NCBI RefSeq assembly: GCF_025947185.1 | Contig: NZ_CP110001.1 | Location: 2,232,001 to 2,296,000 of the forward strand | Source: Flavobacterium sp. N2038 | Lineage (GTDB): Bacteria; Bacteroidota; Bacteroidia; Flavobacteriales; Flavobacteriaceae | DNA: 64,000 bases | Direction: 5' to 3' | Shown: one piece after another, positions 36,501 to 44,549 of the stretch | Position numbering within the stretch: position 1 is the stretch's first letter | Layout of the letters: every line of letters starts with the position of its first letter | The notes under the pieces: generated by a model | Told to the model about the DNA's origin: nothing | Databases searched by the model: none | The model's input: the letters and a program-made list of their open reading frames with translations, nothing else | Program-made: the position numbers and the translations under genes

Positions 36501-38638
36501 CGATCTTTAGCTACCCAAGTATTAGTATATGTTCCGGCATTTGCGCAGTTGGCATCAACCTGGAATGTTCCACTGGATTTAGTGTAGGTAACAGTTCCGC
36601 CACAAGCATCGGTCGCAATCGGAGCACTTGCCTGAGCAGTTGTTAACCCTGCAGAATCAGTACACTCTAAAGTTATATTAAGATCATTAGCAGCTGTTGT
36701 CCATGTAGGAGCAGTTTTATCCTGAATTGTAATTACTTGTGTAAAAACTGCAGAAGTGTTAAGACAAACATCTTTTGCTATCCAGGTATTGGTATACGTT
36801 CCCGCACTTGCGCAATTGGCATCAACCTGGAATGTTCCACTGGTTTTAGTGTAAGTCACAGTTCCTCCGCAATTATCAGTTCCTACCGGAGCACTTGCTT
36901 GAGCAGCTGTTAATCCATTAGAATCACTGCATTCTAAAGTTACATTTAGCGCATTTGCACTAGTTGTCCAGGTAGGAGCAGTTTTATCCTGAATTGTTAT
37001 GGTCTGTGATTTTGTTATGGTGCCACAGCTTGTAACAACTTTAAAAGTTCGGGTTACTACTATTGGGCACGTGCCTGTGGCAACATCACTGTAAGAAAGT
37101 GTGTAACTGCCTATACTGCCACTATTGGAAATAGAACCTCCGGCAGTAGTTAATTGGGCAAGCGAAATAGTTGTATCTGTAGCTTTAAAGACTAAACCCG
37201 TTATTGCTGCAGTGCTGCATCCTTCGATGGTTGCATCTTGTGGAGCAACAAGTGCGGCTGCAGGACTTATGGTAACATCTACTGGTACTGAAGTTAATTC
37301 GCAGTTAGTAGTGCCATTTTTAACCTTTACTTTATAAGCACCACTTACTGTAACAACCAATGTTGAATTTGTTTCACCATTTATCACAGCATTATCTTTG
37401 TACCAAACATAAGTTGGAGAAGTGGCATTTGTATTTGCAGTCAATGTTGTAGAACCACAAGCATTTAATACTCCGGTAATTGTTGGAGCACATGGTACAA
37501 AATAAGATGGTTGAGGTACTGCTTTTGATTCATCGCTGCAGGATGAGTTTTTATAGTTTAAGGTTGAGGTACTTACGGTCTGTGTTCCGCAAGCACTTCC
37601 AGTTGGAGTTAATTGATACGTTAAGGTAATTTTCTCCGCATTTAAAAAGTCAGTGTTCCATGTGATCACCTGACCAACTGCTGATGCAGTTCCTTTGGTT
37701 GTAGTGATTCCGCTAATAGTAAAACCGGCAATAACTGTTTCTTTTTCGATCAGACTTTGAGCGACCCAGGATAATTGAGTAGCAATCTGATTGTAAATCG
37801 CAGTTAAATTGGCTCCGCTGTTGGTGATGTAAGCGGCACTTCCCTGAATATTATCCAAAGTATATTTGGCGACATTTCTGTCACTTCCTTCTGTATTTAT
37901 ATTTCCGGAGATTCCTCCAAATAAACCAACTGCAAAAACCTGATTGTTGTATACAACACTCGATTTGGTAGTTGTTTTGGCGTCTGTTGCTGCATTTATG
38001 GCATCAACAACACATTGAGAGTTTTTAGCAACATCACAATCTGTGTTTCCGTTGGTACCAGTTACATTTGTAACCCCGTCTGTTAAAAGAATTATACTTC
38101 GTCCGGTGCTGCAATCAAATCTTCCATTGGCTTCCAGTTCAGTTTCTGCTCTTTTAATACCTGCATAAATATTGGTCGAGTTTGTTGCCTGCAAAGAATT
38201 TATCTGTGCTTTTACTGCAGTTACACCAGCGTTATCCAGATAGGTAAGCCCTATTTTTAGAGAAGCCGTTGTACTATAGGCAACAATTGCGATTCTGTTT
38301 TGTGGATTTGTTTTAGCCTGATCTACAAAAGCGATGGCCGCTTCTTTGGCATAATCCATAGATGTTTTCATATCACCAGAAATGGTATATCCCATACTAC
38401 CGGAGATATCAATTGATAATATTACATCTGAATTTCGTGTCGAAGGGTTCGCTCCGGTTATATCTACTTTTACGTCTAAAACTCCACAATTGGTAGCGTT
38501 GGCTGTAATTGTTTTACTTGTTGTAATGCTTGGAGCCTGACCTAAAACGAAAGATGTCGAAAATAAAAACAATACCGCAAAGTATAATTTTTTTATGTCT
38601 CGTAAATTATTGCTGAAAGAGAGTAATAGTTTTTCCAT
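30584..38638 (-). CDS. Giant VWA/repeat adhesin with T9SS type B sorting domain
   Basis: A 2684-residue surface protein. Signal peptide ends FVLGQ (34). A von Willebrand A domain (about 70-290) has an intact MIDAS DISGS (77-81) and LLTDGVTN. Ig-like segments follow, then eleven tandem repeats (551-1528; 89 residues each, DNA 34055-36988) starting D-K-T-A-P with four conserved cysteines, and two diverged copies. A CarboxypepD_reg-like module and an SdrD-B-like domain (about 1873-1990, GDYVWYDTNSNGIQDEW) come next, followed by cadherin-like modules with NPDGSV. The end (2583-2684, NAFSPNGDGINDVF, VEIYNRWG, DGTSRGR) is the gliding-motility/CHU_C type B T9SS domain. Inferred role: adhesion, possibly gliding-related, exported with the following PorP/SprF. 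Confidence 0.93.
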   Translation of the reverse strand: MEKLLLSFSNNLRDIKKLYFAVLFLFSTSFVLGQAPSITTSKTITANATNCGVLDVKVDITGANPSTRNSDVILSIDISGSMGYTISGDMKTSMDYAKEAAIAFVDQAKTNPQNRIAIVAYSTTASLKIGLTYLDNAGVTAVKAQINSLQATNSTNIYAGIKRAETELEANGRFDCSTGRSIILLTDGVTNVTGTNGNTDCDVAKNSQCVVDAINAATDAKTTTKSSVVYNNQVFAVGLFGGISGNINTEGSDRNVAKYTLDNIQGSAAYITNSGANLTAIYNQIATQLSWVAQSLIEKETVIAGFTISGITTTKGTASAVGQVITWNTDFLNAEKITLTYQLTPTGSACGTQTVSTSTLNYKNSSCSDESKAVPQPSYFVPCAPTITGVLNACGSTTLTANTNATSPTYVWYKDNAVINGETNSTLVVTVSGAYKVKVKNGTTNCELTSVPVDVTISPAAALVAPQDATIEGCSTAAITGLVFKATDTTISLAQLTTAGGSISNSGSIGSYTLSYSDVATGTCPIVVTRTFKVVTSCGTITKSQTITIQDKTAPTWTTSANALNVTLECSDSNGLTAAQASAPVGTDNCGGTVTYTKTSGTFQVDANCASAGTYTNTWIAKDVCLNTSAVFTQVITIQDKTAPTWTTAANDLNITLECTDSAGLTTAQASAPIATDACGGTVTYTKSSGTFQVDANCANAGTYTNTWVAKDRCNNSSTTFTQVITIQDKTAPNWTTAAGALNVTLECTDSAGLNAAQGNAPVATDACGGTVTYTKSSGSFQADANCANAGTYTNTWIAKDRCNNSSSIFTQVITIEDKTGPNWTTAANALNVTLECSDTNGLNTAQANAPVATDGCGGTVTYTKSSGTFQVDANCANAGTYTNTWVAKDRCNNTSTTFTQVITIQDKTAPTWTTSANALNVTLSCSDTDGLNTAQGNAPVATDNCGGTVTYTKTSGTFQANANCANAGTYTNTWVAKDRCNNSSTTFTQIITIEDKTAPTWTTIAGDLNVTLECSDTNGLNAAQANAPVATDNCGGTVTYTKTSGTFQANANCANAGTYTNTWVAKDRCNNSSTTFTQVITIEDKTAPTWTTSANALNVTLSCSDTNGLNTAQANAPVATDACGGTVTYTKSSGTFQVDANCANAGTYTNTWVAKDRCNNTSTTFTQVITIEDKTAPTWTTSANALNVTLECSDTNGLNTAQGNAPVATDNCGGTVTYTKTSGSFVVNANCANAGTYTNTWVAKDRCNNTSTTFTQVITIQDKTAPNWTTAAGALNVTLQCSDTEGLNTAQSQTPVATDNCGGTVTYTKTSGQLQRGACGSTGTYTNTWVAKDRCNNTSTVFTQVITIQDSAAPQWVTQAGSLNRKLECSDTAGLNAAQNLAPTATANCTVVTYTKTSGPFVPSQTCANAGTYTNSWIAKDDCGNTTTSFTQVITIEDTTAPTWTTQTGSLNKTVECSNTQALAAAQALAPVASDLCDTNVTNIVKISGQFIASEDCTNAGTYTNTWTVKDDCGNTSQTFTQVITIQDTTAPVFTGTLPTDITVSCDAVPVAATLQVSDNCNENLPIVYSEVKSDIKNECGTEYTLTRKWTTSDCGGNTTTHTQVIIVRDTTPPTGTAPADVADLQSIADIPAANPADIIDEADNCGGTVTVTVSDSNNGASGCEGDAYILTRTYTLTDCAGNKTQLVQTFTVENKVSVSGVPTNVTCLDGTDGSILVTSSPGSTVVITNANNEVVGNTNLPAGTYTLTATSPVNANDQTCTATATVTITQPDYKVKISGHIINVDTNTPIANVPVTLIPQGTTPGPILIRITGADGAYSFSGMVAGSYLVQVQDANLNSAYQLYPVDSSLFFTTLEECKFQVHDFLYGKSDLPVLGDYVWYDTNSNGIQDEWYDANNDGVVTKNIPDSEGAIDYSQWEWLDLNGDGSYTGPQNAGELNAGGFGNALSPNVFVDGPNGYHAEMIVGIQGYWRNRPESENPYGEYKVKLIKDANFDNAAAALGATGLVKVLPSITDKKIKSKTGKTQMHTVCTVTSADGYVVNVTPEDLVHLDIDFGVACKEFQDIVANDDSAGPFPGVNHTTPNVLNVLVNDTLEGVVVTASDVVITTVTPNEFLQLNPDGSVDILPNAPTGTLTMVYQICEADQTSNCDTATVTITIEAPVMTVTATSICVNDVPYLDYVVTPGNFTPINGVTIAWADSNNNVVTTMTDLPLSGRVLWPGAEVDQAGNGIDWPGWVFQDNKWIQAPDGFEGLRPTANVTISVNPSETITVNYPPADPFCIARPTFEILANDDNAGPVSGIPGIPNVISVYTNDTLNGSPVNPSDLTLTTVTPDPKGALTLNPDGTVTVAPNTPNGTYTLTYQICENADAGNCDTAIVTVIVSDPIIAADDTYNDIGCGKFGLVGNVLSNDFKGNVPATLELVNFTLLPTTENSTTKTDPNITVDASGNVRVPSLTPAGTYTYTYQICDKLSPESCDTGTITIVVVPNAITRVQSTSCTDDSTLVDLLTLLPADTPRTGTWIDTNNTNALQGNILNPFGLALGNYVFEYRISDENCPRTVAVNMTVNNDCKVLECGNVVVHNAFSPNGDGINDVFVIDSIDDLTCYPGNTVEIYNRWGILVFETTDYNNTTNAFDGTSRGRTTVKQSDGLPTGTYFYIVTYKSLDGNNVIHENKKDGYLYLSK
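34055..36988 (-). repeat. Eleven tandem 267-base coding repeats in the adhesin
   Basis: Counted in the protein: eight units of 89 residues, two of 88 and one of 90, which sums to 2934 bases, exactly the distance between the first D-K-T-A-P codon (36988) and the start of the first diverged unit (34054). Each has cysteines near positions 20, 40, 59 and 75. Some neighbours (around 35473-35525 and 35738-35790) are identical over more than 40 bases, which suggests recent duplication or gene conversion. Confidence 0.9.
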
Positions 38639-38672
38639 TTTAAATTATTTTAAGGGAATACTTAATCCGTTT

Positions 38673-39224
38673 TTAATCATTAGCCGGGTTAATGACGAAA
38701 GTGTGTAAAAGACTGTCAACAGAATAGTTGGTACAGCTTTTTGAGGTTGCAGTAATTTGATTACAAGACCATTTTTCTACAGGAGTGCCGGCAGGAATGG
38801 TAATGTGAATGAAAAAATTCACAGATTCACCTGCATTTAAGGTAATCTCGCTAATAGTACTTTTGGTTGAATCGATAAAATCGGTGCCAACAACGATATT
38901 TCTCGAGGTGCTGCTTCCGTCTGTATTACTGCAAGTACTGTTAACATTCTTTGCAGATAAAACGTAAGTGTCGGTCGATGAACCATTATTGGTCAGAATC
39001 ATGGAATAGTAAGTTCCGTCTGGTGGAGTATTTCTAATGTTTCCATTATTTTCTACAACCAAAATAGCCTTACAGGAACCAGATTGAGCAAATGAAATAG
39101 TTGTAAGCAAGCAAAACAGTATTGTGAAAATGCTTTTTTGAAAGATATTTTTTCTGAGTAAGAAAATATACTTACAATTGTTTACAAATTTTACCGCTTT
39201 TTCAAGAGTAGATTTAGTTTTCAT
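38673..39224 (-). CDS. Secreted hypothetical protein, first gene of the adhesin operon
   Basis: A 183-residue protein. A long n-region precedes a hydrophobic signal core (SIFTILFCLLTTISFAQ, about 31-47). The mature part has five cysteines and beta-rich sequence (YYSMILTNNGSSTDTYVLSAKN, ITLNAGESVNFFIHITIPAG), which looks like a single Ig/Fn3-like domain. No T9SS sorting domain. It lies 34 bases before the giant adhesin gene, so it is co-transcribed and may be an accessory subunit or chaperone; no family is recognised. Confidence 0.75.
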   Translation of the reverse strand: MKTKSTLEKAVKFVNNCKYIFLLRKNIFQKSIFTILFCLLTTISFAQSGSCKAILVVENNGNIRNTPPDGTYYSMILTNNGSSTDTYVLSAKNVNSTCSNTDGSSTSRNIVVGTDFIDSTKSTISEITLNAGESVNFFIHITIPAGTPVEKWSCNQITATSKSCTNYSVDSLLHTFVINPAND

Positions 39225-39661
39225 AACTTAAGATTTAGTTTTGTAGTATTTATGAAATTTTAACAGAATCAAAATTATATTAGAGTTTTTGTATTTAAAT
39301 TTTTTTGTCTGTAACTAACCTAAAAACTCGTTTAACTACTCTTTTTTTACTAAATATTGCCTCAAAAAAAACTTTTTTTGACCGATTTTAACAAAATTGA
39401 ATAAGCATTTTTCTTCCTTTTTTGATCAAATTCGTAGTTTTTAATCGGGTGTAAATAATTAATAATCAAGTATTTAGTTAAAATTTTACAAATTTGCAAA
39501 ATATCGACAAACTGACAGTTTTAATAGATGAAGTACACAATTTGTTAAAATGAATTTTGGCTTTTTTTGATTTTGTTAAAGTTTTGATGATTCTGTATTC
39601 TTGTTAAAATTTTCATATAATGTTAACAGAACTAAAAAATAGGGGAGTATTAGAAATTCTT
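39225..39661. other. Divergent intergenic region between adhesin operon and sixA
   Basis: 437 bases, very AT-rich, no gene seen. On the minus strand a -7-like element (CAAAATTA on the + strand, 39270-39277) could start the adhesin operon, but its -33 partner is not visible. The sixA promoter follows at 39662-39691. Confidence 0.5.
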
Positions 39662-39691
39662 TTGTAAATTAGAACTTAGAAAATATTTTTG
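39662..39691 (+). promoter_or_regulatory. Bacteroidetes-type promoter for the polyphosphate genes
   Basis: TTG (39662-39664), 19-base spacer, TATTTTTG (39684-39691): a full consensus match. A longer sixA frame would begin at a TTG (39689) inside this element, so the ATG at 39725 is preferred. Confidence 0.8.
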
Positions 39692-39724
39692 GCTAGTGTA
39701 CTTATTTTTAAATCATCTCTTTTT

Positions 39725-40210
39725 ATGAAAAACTTAATTTTAATACGACACGCAAAATCAAGTTGGGAAGCTCCTTTGAAAGATTTTGACAGACCTTTAA
39801 TGAAAAGAGGTATTCTGGATGCACATGAAGTTTCTTCAAATATTTCGAAATATCTTCCAAAAACTTATATTATATGGAGCAGTTCTGCAGCAAGAGCCTC
39901 AGAAACTGCACTTATTTTTGCCCAAAATATTTCATACCCCATTGAAAGCATCGTTTACAAAGACGATCTTTATACGTTTGATGACAAACAACTCGAAAAA
40001 GTTATTAAATCATGTGATAATAGTTTCGAAAGCGTTATTCTTTTTGGACATAACGAGGCTATTACAAATTTTGTTAATAAATTTGGGGATGTTTTTATAG
40101 AAAACGTCCCGACTTCAGGTTTTGTATCTCTGCAATTTGATTCGGAGAGTTGGGACACATTAAATAAAGGCAAAACACATAAAACAATTTTCCCCAAAGA
40201 TTTAAAATAA
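39725..40210 (+). CDS. sixA: SixA-type histidine phosphatase
   Basis: A 161-residue histidine-phosphatase-superfamily protein. The catalytic LIRHAKSSW stands near the N-terminus (RHxK variant typical of SixA), with SSAARASETA and the second histidine in ILFGHNEAIT. SixA acts on phosphohistidine in E. coli phosphorelays; here its tie to ppk1 and ppx (5-base gap to ppk1) suggests a role connected to phosphate or polyphosphate, but the substrate is not shown by sequence. Confidence 0.88.
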   Translation: MKNLILIRHAKSSWEAPLKDFDRPLMKRGILDAHEVSSNISKYLPKTYIIWSSSAARASETALIFAQNISYPIESIVYKDDLYTFDDKQLEKVIKSCDNSFESVILFGHNEAITNFVNKFGDVFIENVPTSGFVSLQFDSESWDTLNKGKTHKTIFPKDLK

Positions 40211-40215
40211 ATAAA

Positions 40216-42297
40216 GTGTACGAACAGAAATATATCGATAGAGAAAAAAGTTGGTTAGCGTTTAATGCAAGAGTGCTTCAGGAAGCAGCAGACAACACAG
40301 TTCCACTTTTAGACAGACTGCGTTTTGTTGGAATTTTTTCAAACAATTTAGATGAGTTTTTCAGAGTTCGATACGCCGCGATTCGAAGATTAAGCCTCTC
40401 TGGTATTTCTGGCGAAAAATATTTAGGTGGTATTTCTGCCCATCAATTAATCAAGGATATTACCGAAATCGTTATTCAGCAGCAATCTGAAAGTTTACGA
40501 ATTTTAGGGAATATTGAGGCTGAACTGGAAGCCGAGAATATCTTTATTATAAACGAGGATCAAATTACAAAAAGTCAGGAAAATTTCCTTAAGGACTTTT
40601 TTATGCAAAAGTTAAGTCCGGAATTAGTGACTATCATTCTGAATGATCTGGCAGTTTTTCCTGTTTTAAAAGATACTTTAGGATATTTGGCAGTTCGTCT
40701 GGAACTGGCAAATGATGAGGTTCGTTATGCATTAATCGAGATTCCTAAAACAATTAACAGATTTGTAGTACTTCCATCAGAAGATGATAAACAGTATGTT
40801 ATTTTAATTGATGATGTAATTCGTTACAAACTAAAAAACATCTTCAATATTTTTGATTATAAAAGTGTTTCGGCACACATGATCAAAATTACAAGAGATG
40901 CACAATTAGATATTGATAGTGATTTAAGTAAAAGTATGCTGGAGAAAATCTCTTCATCTGTAAAAGATCGAAGAATTGGAGAACCGGTTCGTTTTATTTA
41001 TGACAATTTAATTGAAGAAGATACTTTACAATTCTTTCTGGATAAAATGAAAATTGTAGAAACAGACAGTATAATCCCGGGAGGAAGATATCATAACCGA
41101 CGTGATTATATGAGTTTCCCTAATTTAGGACGTTACGATTTGCTGTATAAGCCAAATGAACCTTTACCGGTTCCGGGACTAAGTATGGACGGAAGCATTT
41201 TGGAAAAAATCAGTAAAAAAGATTATTTACTACATGCACCATACCAGTCGTTTGCTTATCTAACTAAGTTTTTGCGTGAAGCTGCTTTAGATCCAAAAGT
41301 TACCAGTATTAAAATTACATTGTATCGTCTTGCAAAGAACTCACAGATTATCAGCTCATTGATTAATGCAGCTAAAAATGGTAAAAGAGTAGTGGTACAG
41401 ATTGAACTTCAGGCACGCTTTGATGAAGCTTCAAATATTTCGTATGCAGAGCAAATGCAAACGGAAGGAATTGAACTGATTTTTGGAATTAAAGGTCTTA
41501 AAGTCCATAGTAAAATATGTGTTATCGAAAGACTTGAAGAAGGTAAGAATCGCCGTTACGGATTTGTTTCAACAGGAAATTTCAACGAAGCAACAGCAAA
41601 AATTTATACAGACGTTACTCTTTTTACGTGTAATCAGGGAATTTTAAAAGATGTTTCTAAAATATTTGAATTTTTTGATATCAATTACAGAGTTCACAGA
41701 TACAAGCATTTAATTGTTTCGCCACATTATACAAGAACTAAGTTCATCAAGCTTATTGATCGTGAAATTCTTCATGCATTGGCAGGTAGAAAAACACATA
41801 TTAAGCTTAAAATGAATAGCTTGTCGGATTTTAAAATGATCGATAAATTATACGAAGCAAGTAATGCCGGTGTAAAAATTCAGCTTCAGGTAAGAGGAAT
41901 TTGTTCTCTAATTCCGGGAATACCGGGAATGAGCGAAAACATCGAAGCAATTAGTATTGTAGATAATTATCTGGAACACTCGAGAGTTTATATTTTTGGA
42001 AATGCAGGTTTAACCGAAGTTTACATTTCATCTGCCGATTTTATGACACGCAATCTTGATGGAAGAGTCGAAGTAACCTGCCCGATATATGATCTTGAAA
42101 TTAAAAAAGAATTAATAGATAATTTTAATATTGCATGGAAAGGGAATGTTAAAGTGAGATACCATTCTTATAAATTAGACAATAAATATAAGCCTCGAAA
42201 TCATCATGCCCCATTTAGAGCGCAGTTTGAAACCTACAAATATTATCTAAATAAGATCGAGGTAATGGAGCAGGTTCCACAAAAAGTAAATAATTAA
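40216..42297 (+). CDS. ppk1: Polyphosphate kinase 1
   Basis: A 693-residue PPK1 that reversibly builds polyphosphate from ATP. It begins YIDREKSWLAFNARVLQEA and NNLDEFFRVR, as the family does. The autophosphorylated histidine is His431 in GLKVHSKICVIER (E. coli His435), followed by GFVSTGNFNEATAKIYTD, and the second phospholipase-D-like motif lies around HSRVYIFGN. The start codon is GTG, 5 bases after sixA stops, so translation is probably coupled. ppx follows 21 bases later. Confidence 0.95.
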   Translation: MYEQKYIDREKSWLAFNARVLQEAADNTVPLLDRLRFVGIFSNNLDEFFRVRYAAIRRLSLSGISGEKYLGGISAHQLIKDITEIVIQQQSESLRILGNIEAELEAENIFIINEDQITKSQENFLKDFFMQKLSPELVTIILNDLAVFPVLKDTLGYLAVRLELANDEVRYALIEIPKTINRFVVLPSEDDKQYVILIDDVIRYKLKNIFNIFDYKSVSAHMIKITRDAQLDIDSDLSKSMLEKISSSVKDRRIGEPVRFIYDNLIEEDTLQFFLDKMKIVETDSIIPGGRYHNRRDYMSFPNLGRYDLLYKPNEPLPVPGLSMDGSILEKISKKDYLLHAPYQSFAYLTKFLREAALDPKVTSIKITLYRLAKNSQIISSLINAAKNGKRVVVQIELQARFDEASNISYAEQMQTEGIELIFGIKGLKVHSKICVIERLEEGKNRRYGFVSTGNFNEATAKIYTDVTLFTCNQGILKDVSKIFEFFDINYRVHRYKHLIVSPHYTRTKFIKLIDREILHALAGRKTHIKLKMNSLSDFKMIDKLYEASNAGVKIQLQVRGICSLIPGIPGMSENIEAISIVDNYLEHSRVYIFGNAGLTEVYISSADFMTRNLDGRVEVTCPIYDLEIKKELIDNFNIAWKGNVKVRYHSYKLDNKYKPRNHHAPFRAQFETYKYYLNKIEVMEQVPQKVNN

Positions 42298-42318
42298 AAA
42301 ACCAATTTCAAATCATAA

Positions 42319-43215
42319 GTGAGCATGATTAATATTAGGAAGTTTGCAGCAATAGATATCGGTTCAAATGCCATGAGGCTTTTGATATCAAATGTTGTAG
42401 AACAAGAAGGGAAAGAACCGCAGTTTAATAAAAGTTCACTTGTTCGTGTGCCAATTCGTTTGGGGCAGGATGCCTTTACAGTAGGCGAAATTTCAGCAGA
42501 AAATACAGATCGAATGGTAGATGCAATGAAAGCATTTAATCTTTTGATGAAAGTACATAAAGTAGAGCGTTATATGGCATTTGCAACTTCGGCAATGCGT
42601 GAAGCTTATAATGCAAAAGAAGTAGTGGCTCTGATTAAGAAAAAAGCCGACATTAAAATAGAGATCATTGACGGTAAAAAAGAAGCCGCTATTATTGCTT
42701 CTACAGATTTACATCATTTATTAAAAACAGACGAAACGTATCTTTTTGTAGATGTGGGTGGTGGAAGTACAGAATTTACGCTCTTTTCTGATGGAAAAAT
42801 GATTAACTCAAGATCATTCAAAGCCGGAACCGTTCGTCTGCTTAATAATATGGTTTGCGATGTGGTTTGGGATGAAATTGAAAAATGGATTAAAACCAAC
42901 ACAGCAGATTATGATGAGGTTACGCTGATTGGTTCTGGAGGAAACATCAATAAGTTGTTTAAGATGTCCGGAAAACAGCAGGAAAAGCCACTTTCATACA
43001 TTTATATTAATTCACAATATGCGTTCTTAAATTCATTGAGTTACGAGCAAAGAATCGCCGAATTAGGATTAAACTCTGACCGTGCCGACGTTATTATTCA
43101 TGCCACCCGTATTTATCTGAATGCAATGAAGTGGAGTGGAGCACGCCAGATTTATGTTCCTAAAATCGGACTTTCTGATGGTATTGTAAAAGCAATGTAT
43201 TACGGTAAAATATAA
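42319..43215 (+). CDS. ppx: Exopolyphosphatase (Ppx/GppA family)
   Basis: A 298-residue ASKHA-fold phosphatase: AAIDIGSNAMRLLI (phosphate-1 loop), VDVGGGSTEFTLF (phosphate-2 loop) and IGSGGNINKLF. It degrades polyphosphate or pppGpp; with ppk1 directly upstream, polyphosphate turnover is likely. It is the short form without the extra C-terminal domains of E. coli Ppx. The start is GTG at 42319 or, six bases later, ATG at 42325. Confidence 0.92.
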   Translation: MSMINIRKFAAIDIGSNAMRLLISNVVEQEGKEPQFNKSSLVRVPIRLGQDAFTVGEISAENTDRMVDAMKAFNLLMKVHKVERYMAFATSAMREAYNAKEVVALIKKKADIKIEIIDGKKEAAIIASTDLHHLLKTDETYLFVDVGGGSTEFTLFSDGKMINSRSFKAGTVRLLNNMVCDVVWDEIEKWIKTNTADYDEVTLIGSGGNINKLFKMSGKQQEKPLSYIYINSQYAFLNSLSYEQRIAELGLNSDRADVIIHATRIYLNAMKWSGARQIYVPKIGLSDGIVKAMYYGKI

Positions 43216-43223
43216 AATTAGTT

Positions 43224-43310
43224 TTGCCACGAATTCCAAAAATTCTCGCGAATTAACACTTTAAAAAGTTTAAGATTTCGTGCTAGTTTATGGAATTCGT
43301 GGCAATTTTT
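43224..43310. repeat. GCCACGAATT-family inverted repeat after ppx
   Basis: Perfect 15-base arms TTGCCACGAATTCCA (43224-43238) and TGGAATTCGTGGCAA (43291-43305), then TTTTT. It is a repeat element that could also end the ppx transcript. Confidence 0.8.
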
Positions 43311-43340
43311 TATAAAATATAATTTTTTAAAATTAAATAA

Positions 43341-43922
43341 ATGAACAAAACCAGACTCGAAGCCTTTAGTGATGGTGTTTTAGCAATCATAATTACCATC
43401 ATGATTTTAGAAATAAAAGTGCCTCACGGACACGAGTTTGCTGACTTGAAACCGCTTATCCCTAAGTTTTTAAGTTATGTTTTAAGTTTTATTTATGTTG
43501 GGATTTACTGGAATAATCATCATTATTTAATTCACAGTTTAACCAAAATCAACGGAAAAATTCTTTGGGCAAATCTGCATTTGCTATTTTGGTTGTCTTT
43601 AATTCCTGTTGCGACTGGCTGGATGGGTGAGCATAATTTCGCAAAAGCATCCATGGCTTTATACGGTTTTGTATTGCTCTTATCCTCAATTGCATACTTT
43701 ATTCTGCAGAGAACAATCATTATTAGTGAAGGGAAAAACTCAGTTATTGCCAAAGCAATTGGCAAAGATGTAAAAGGGAATGCTTCTTCTGTTTTGTATA
43801 TAGTAGGAATATTTTTTTCGTTTTACAACGTCTGGGTTTCGGGTGCAGCCTATTTTATTGTAGCAATGCTATGGCTTATTCCTGATAAAAGAATTGAACG
43901 GGTTTTTGCTTCAAAAGAATAA
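43341..43922 (+). CDS. TMEM175-family potassium channel-like protein
   Basis: A 193-residue inner-membrane protein of the DUF1211/TMEM175 family. The hallmark RLEAFSDGVLAIIIT (5-19, FSDG) opens helix 1, whose residues line the pore in known bacterial TMEM175 channels. Six hydrophobic segments are visible, including FWLSLIPVATGWMG and ALYGFVLLLSSIAYFIL. Bacterial members conduct K+ weakly selectively as tetramers of six-helix subunits. It is followed by a Crp/Fnr regulator gene. Confidence 0.9.
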   Translation: MNKTRLEAFSDGVLAIIITIMILEIKVPHGHEFADLKPLIPKFLSYVLSFIYVGIYWNNHHYLIHSLTKINGKILWANLHLLFWLSLIPVATGWMGEHNFAKASMALYGFVLLLSSIAYFILQRTIIISEGKNSVIAKAIGKDVKGNASSVLYIVGIFFSFYNVWVSGAAYFIVAMLWLIPDKRIERVFASKE

Positions 43923-43933
43923 TTTTGTCTAAA

Positions 43934-44515
43934 ATGAAATCCGTTTTTCAGTCCATTCAGATTATACCACAGAAGGAATTAGATCAGTTAGATGATTTAA
44001 TTACAACACGCAAGCTAAAAAAAGGAGAGCTCTTATTAAAAGAAAATCAGGTCAGTAAAGAAATCTATTTTATTAAAAAAGGTATTTTACGCTCTTACTT
44101 TTTTAATCATCTGGGAGATGAAATCACGAATTGTTTTGCTTTCGAAAACGAATTTATGGCATCATTTTCAAGTTTTATAACTCAGAATGTTGCCGAAGAA
44201 AATATTCAGGCTCTGGCCGATACAGAATTAGAAGTTTTAAGTCGTGAAAATTTACAGAAGCTTTATGAATTGGGCTCGCATTGGCAGGAAATTGGACGTA
44301 AACTAACCGAAATGGAATATGTAACACTTCAGAAACGTCTCATTTCCTTTCAGAAATTATCAGGAACACAGCGTTACGAAGAACTCTATAAAAATCATCA
44401 AAAGTATTTACAGTTAATTCCGTTGCAATATTTAGCATCTTATCTAGGCGTCTCACCAAGACATTTAAGCCGAATCCGAAAAGCGGTTTTTCAGGACATT
44501 TGTCCAGTAAAATAG
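43934..44515 (+). CDS. Crp/Fnr-family transcription regulator
   Basis: A 193-residue protein with an N-terminal cyclic-nucleotide-binding-like beta roll (about 15-115: LKKGELLLKENQVSKEIYFIKKG) and a C-terminal helix-turn-helix (LASYLGVSPRHLSRIRKAV). The cAMP-contact residues of Crp are not conserved, so the ligand is unknown; there is no Fnr cysteine cluster. ATG at 43934 is preferred to a TTG nine bases earlier. It stands between a channel gene and a flavoprotein gene and might control the latter. Confidence 0.88.
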   Translation: MKSVFQSIQIIPQKELDQLDDLITTRKLKKGELLLKENQVSKEIYFIKKGILRSYFFNHLGDEITNCFAFENEFMASFSSFITQNVAEENIQALADTELEVLSRENLQKLYELGSHWQEIGRKLTEMEYVTLQKRLISFQKLSGTQRYEELYKNHQKYLQLIPLQYLASYLGVSPRHLSRIRKAVFQDICPVK

Positions 44516-44549
44516 ATAAGCCGATTAGTATTTTTGAAAAAAGACTGAT

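Noticed and set aside
34055..36988. CRISPR-like array
   Set aside because: The repeats are 267-base in-frame coding units without spacers of constant length.
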